This document shows, one piece after another, positions 61,326-64,000 of a DNA stretch of 64,000 nucleotides. The DNA comes from Flavobacterium hydrophilum (GTDB taxonomy: Bacteria > Bacteroidota > Bacteroidia > Flavobacteriales > Flavobacteriaceae). A model generated the notes under the pieces. It did not search any database and was not told where the DNA came from. It saw nothing but the letters and a program-made list of their open reading frames with translations. Both the position numbers and the translations under genes were made by a program. Where the stretch lies: the NCBI RefSeq assembly GCF_003202405.1, contig NZ_QJHL01000005.1, positions 124,001 to 188,000 on the forward strand, read 5' to 3'. Each line of letters starts with the position of its first letter. Positions within the stretch are counted from its first letter, which is position 1.

Positions 61326-63545
61326 ATGTTAGATCGCATTGCAAAATTCACCAACAGCACCTCGTTTTTAAATGCCACAAAAGTAACTATTGCCTCAGTA
61401 GTACCTGTTTTAGTTTTGAATTTTCTGGGATATTTTGAAATTGGTTTTACCATTGCATTAGGTGCTTTTTATACGTATCCCAGCGACATTCCAAGTACTT
61501 TAAGCCACAAAATAAAAGGATTAATTGTAGCTTCTTTTATTGTTTCCGGTGTAAATTTGTTAGTCAATTTTGCCTATCCCTATCCTTATATATTTTATCC
61601 TTTTTTAGGATTTTTACTTTTTTTATGCTCTATGATATCAGTCTACGGGCAACGGGCAACTTTGGTTTCTTTTTCGGCATTAATTTCTATTTCGTTATCA
61701 TTTGGGCATTTACATCAGGGTTGGGATGCATTTGCATACTCCAGTTATATTTTTATTGGAGGTATTTTGTATTTAATTGTTTCTCTCATTTTTCATTTTG
61801 TACAACCCTATAAATATATCGAGCTTGAAATTGCCGAAGGAATTAAATTAACTGCAAAGTATTTAAAACTAAGAGGTGATTTATGGAGTCCCGAAGCGAA
61901 CAGGAAAACAATAATTGAAAAACAATTAGGTATTCAGGTAGAACTAAACGAAATTCATGAAGATTTACGAAAGGTGCTTATAGGAAATCAAAGCAGTACC
62001 GCAACCAGTCAAAACCGAAAGATGTTACTGGTTTTTATCACTTTGGTCGAAATTCAGGAACTGGCTTTGTATACTTCTTTCGATCACAGTAAAATTCAGG
62101 AAAAATTTGCCAGACATCCGGATGTTATAAGAACCTATCAAAATGTAGCTTATAAACTGGCCTCGACCTTAAAAAAGCTTTCTAAAAACGTTCATCATAT
62201 TGCCGTTTACGTAGATAAAAACGATTTAAAGAACGAACTTGATGCTCTTGAATTTGCTATTTTTGACTATGAAAAAACATTAGGAAAAGAAGAAGCCGCT
62301 GAAGGAGTTCTGATGCTGACCAACATGCTGAAATATGCTAAAAATCAGGTTGGAAAAATAAAAATTATCCAGCGGGCACTTTCTCTTGCCATGCAGTCCT
62401 ATAAACTTAAAGATAAAGATAAAGAACTGGAAAAGTTTTTAACCCCGCAGTATTACCCTTTACGCACACTAACTGAAAATTTAAGTTTTTCATCCTCAAT
62501 TTTCAGACATTCGGTTCGATTAACAATCACCATTTTAATAGGTTTTATTATTGGAAAATTTCTTCCGTTTCAAAACGTATATTGGATTTTATTGACTATC
62601 ATAGTAATCATGCGACCTGGTTATGGTTTAACCAAAGAGCGTTCTTATAATCGTATTTTTGGGACAATATTAGGAGGATTATTAGCATTTGGAATCGTTT
62701 CACTTGTACAGAACCATATTGCTTTGAGTATTTTTTCGATTATTTGTATGCTTCTTGGAATTTCCTTTACACAGATTAATTACAAAATTAGTGCAACTTT
62801 TGTGACGATGTACGTCGTTTTTATTTATGGAATTTTAGTTCCAAATGTTGTTGAAGTAATTCAGTTTAGGATATTAGATTCACTGGCCGGAGCGATCCTG
62901 GCTTTTCTTGCCAATCAATTTTTATGGCCTGCGTGGGAATTTATCAATACCCCTATACATATTGAAAACTCAATTCGGGCTAATCGTACTTATCTTAAAG
63001 AAATTGCGGATTTTTATAATAAAAAAGGAGAAATACCCACTTCATACAGATTAGCAAGAAAAAATGTTTTTATCGAAATCGGCAATTTAATGACATCTTT
63101 TCAGCGTATGATGCAAGAGCCTAAATCAAAACAGAAAACACTTCCGTTAGTCAATAAATTAGTAGTTTTAAATCATTCCCTACTTTCTGCTTTAGCTTCT
63201 TTATCAACATACATTCAGGCACACCAAACCACATCAGCCTCAGAATCCTTCAATTACATTATAAAAACTATTTTATTAAATTTAGACCATTCGATTTCGA
63301 TATTAAAAAATGAAACTATACTAACCGATACTTTTTTTGACAAGGAAGATGTGACTTTGCAATTTGAAGAAATGAAACGTAAAAACTTTACTCGTTTGGC
63401 AACAGATGAAGAACTGGATAAAGAGACAAGACAAGCTAAAATGCAGGAAGCACAAATGGTAATTGAACAGCTGATATGGATGAGCAATCTAGCCGAAAAA
63501 ATATTAAAAATCACAAAAGACTTTAAAGCAACAAATCCAGATTAA
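61326..63545 (+). CDS. FUSC family inner membrane protein (YccS/YhfK-like)
   Basis: The 739-aa protein has two membrane bundles of six segments each (about residues 15-160 and 395-530), with a large cytoplasmic part after each one (about 165-390 and 535-739). This duplicated arrangement with the strand IIVIMRPGYGLTKERSYNRI (around residue 430) is that of the FUSC/YccS family of aromatic-acid or fusaric-acid efflux proteins. It has a promoter of its own and is not in an operon with def. Substrate unknown. Confidence 0.9.
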   Translation: MLDRIAKFTNSTSFLNATKVTIASVVPVLVLNFLGYFEIGFTIALGAFYTYPSDIPSTLSHKIKGLIVASFIVSGVNLLVNFAYPYPYIFYPFLGFLLFLCSMISVYGQRATLVSFSALISISLSFGHLHQGWDAFAYSSYIFIGGILYLIVSLIFHFVQPYKYIELEIAEGIKLTAKYLKLRGDLWSPEANRKTIIEKQLGIQVELNEIHEDLRKVLIGNQSSTATSQNRKMLLVFITLVEIQELALYTSFDHSKIQEKFARHPDVIRTYQNVAYKLASTLKKLSKNVHHIAVYVDKNDLKNELDALEFAIFDYEKTLGKEEAAEGVLMLTNMLKYAKNQVGKIKIIQRALSLAMQSYKLKDKDKELEKFLTPQYYPLRTLTENLSFSSSIFRHSVRLTITILIGFIIGKFLPFQNVYWILLTIIVIMRPGYGLTKERSYNRIFGTILGGLLAFGIVSLVQNHIALSIFSIICMLLGISFTQINYKISATFVTMYVVFIYGILVPNVVEVIQFRILDSLAGAILAFLANQFLWPAWEFINTPIHIENSIRANRTYLKEIADFYNKKGEIPTSYRLARKNVFIEIGNLMTSFQRMMQEPKSKQKTLPLVNKLVVLNHSLLSALASLSTYIQAHQTTSASESFNYIIKTILLNLDHSISILKNETILTDTFFDKEDVTLQFEEMKRKNFTRLATDEELDKETRQAKMQEAQMVIEQLIWMSNLAEKILKITKDFKATNPD

Positions 63546-63594
63546 TTCATCTGGATTTGTTTTATATATTCAATAAAATGAAATAATACGACTC

Positions 63595-64000
63595 TTACTT
63601 TAACTTTAAAACTTCAGAAGTCTGTTTTCTGATTTCAGTTAAAAGTTCCGGTTTGTCATTTAAAGTCTGTCCGTAAGAAGGAATCATATTTTTCAATTTT
63701 GCTTCCCATTCCGGCGTTTTAATCTGATCTGAAAAACATCTTCCAATTAAATCAACCATAATTGAAACTGCTGTAGAAGCTCCTGGAGACGCCCCTAATA
63801 AAACTGCCAATGTTCCGTCATGCGTATTAATAACTTCTGTTCCAAACTCTAAAACCCCACCTCCGTTTTCACCTTTTTTGATGACCTGAACACGCTGACC
63901 TGCTTTTTCAAGAACCCAGTCTTTAGATCTTGCTGACGGTAAATATTCACGCAAAGCCTTAATTCTGTCTTTTGGAGACTGACGAACCTGCTCAATTAAA
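63595..64000 (-). CDS. mqo: Malate:quinone oxidoreductase, C-terminal part (runs off the window)
   Basis: The visible 134 codons are the C-terminal end of Mqo, an FAD-dependent membrane-associated enzyme that oxidizes malate to oxaloacetate and passes electrons to quinone. The sequence LIEQVRQSPKDRIKALREYL followed by LPSARSKDW, VQVIKK, GTLAVLLGASPGASTAV and DLIGRCF is diagnostic. The reading frame continues past the right edge, so the start is outside. No frameshift or stop is visible in this portion. Confidence 0.93.
   Translation of the reverse strand, partial: LIEQVRQSPKDRIKALREYLPSARSKDWVLEKAGQRVQVIKKGENGGGVLEFGTEVINTHDGTLAVLLGASPGASTAVSIMVDLIGRCFSDQIKTPEWEAKLKNMIPSYGQTLNDKPELLTEIRKQTSEVLKLK

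Noticed and set aside
1..64000. CRISPR arrays, tRNA/rRNA genes, transposases and phage genes
   Set aside because: No regular spaced repeats, no tRNA-like cloverleaf, and no integrase or transposase motif was seen in the window.

Overview
The window looks like a chromosomal segment of a Flavobacterium-type member of the Bacteroidota. The DNA is AT-rich, many genes have Bacteroidota -7 promoter boxes (TAnnTTTG), and it carries a SusC/SusD polysaccharide locus, a fused CcoN/CcoO cbb3 oxidase and DUF families typical of Flavobacteriaceae. I see no tRNA, rRNA, CRISPR array or transposase gene.

Layout. 1-1.9 kb: a DNA glycosylase, a DUF4142 lipoprotein and a small membrane protein. 1.9-13.8 kb: a polysaccharide utilization locus on the minus strand (DUF5004-like lipoprotein, secreted accessory protein, SusC, SusD, a GH71/99-like protein, GH97), with a divergent SusR-like regulator; an alpha-glucan is the likely substrate. 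13.9-24.5 kb: a fatty acid hydroxylase-type protein, glutamate dehydrogenase preceded by a possible leader-peptide attenuator, two EamA transporters, a MocR regulator, a bestrophin, a stress-like protein and a two-component system. 24.5-30.7 kb: a 2OG-Fe(II) oxygenase, a chelatase-like AAA/VWA pair, several small conserved proteins (one of 48 aa), a Flavo-1-like RNA and a J-domain/KTSC protein. 30.8-44.3 kb: a TlpA-like gene interrupted by an in-frame TGA, a cysteine synthase-like enzyme, an oligopeptidase, YbaB, threonine aldolase, release factor 2 with its programmed frameshift, MsrB, LpxD, a TetR-controlled membrane operon, an acyl-CoA carboxylase subunit and DoxX.

45.4-59.1 kb is a microaerobic respiration block: hemN, the cco operon (ccoS, ccoNO, ccoQ, ccoP, ccoG, ccoH, a SafE-like gene), the copper ATPase ccoI and a Crp/Fnr regulator. 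Three near-identical palindromes (TATGAt/c-N4-ATCAt) sit before hemN, ccoS and ccoI at nearly the same distance from the -7 box, which points to a local FNR-type regulon. A three-gene foreign-looking cassette is inserted in this block (46.98-49.66 kb): a metallo-beta-lactamase-fold protein, a multi-pass membrane protein and a TIR-domain protein with an intact catalytic glutamate, with an attC-like hairpin between the last two. It is the best candidate for an undescribed, probably defensive, system here. 59.1-64 kb holds MazG, a DUF5606 protein, peptide deformylase, a FUSC membrane protein and the 3' end of mqo.
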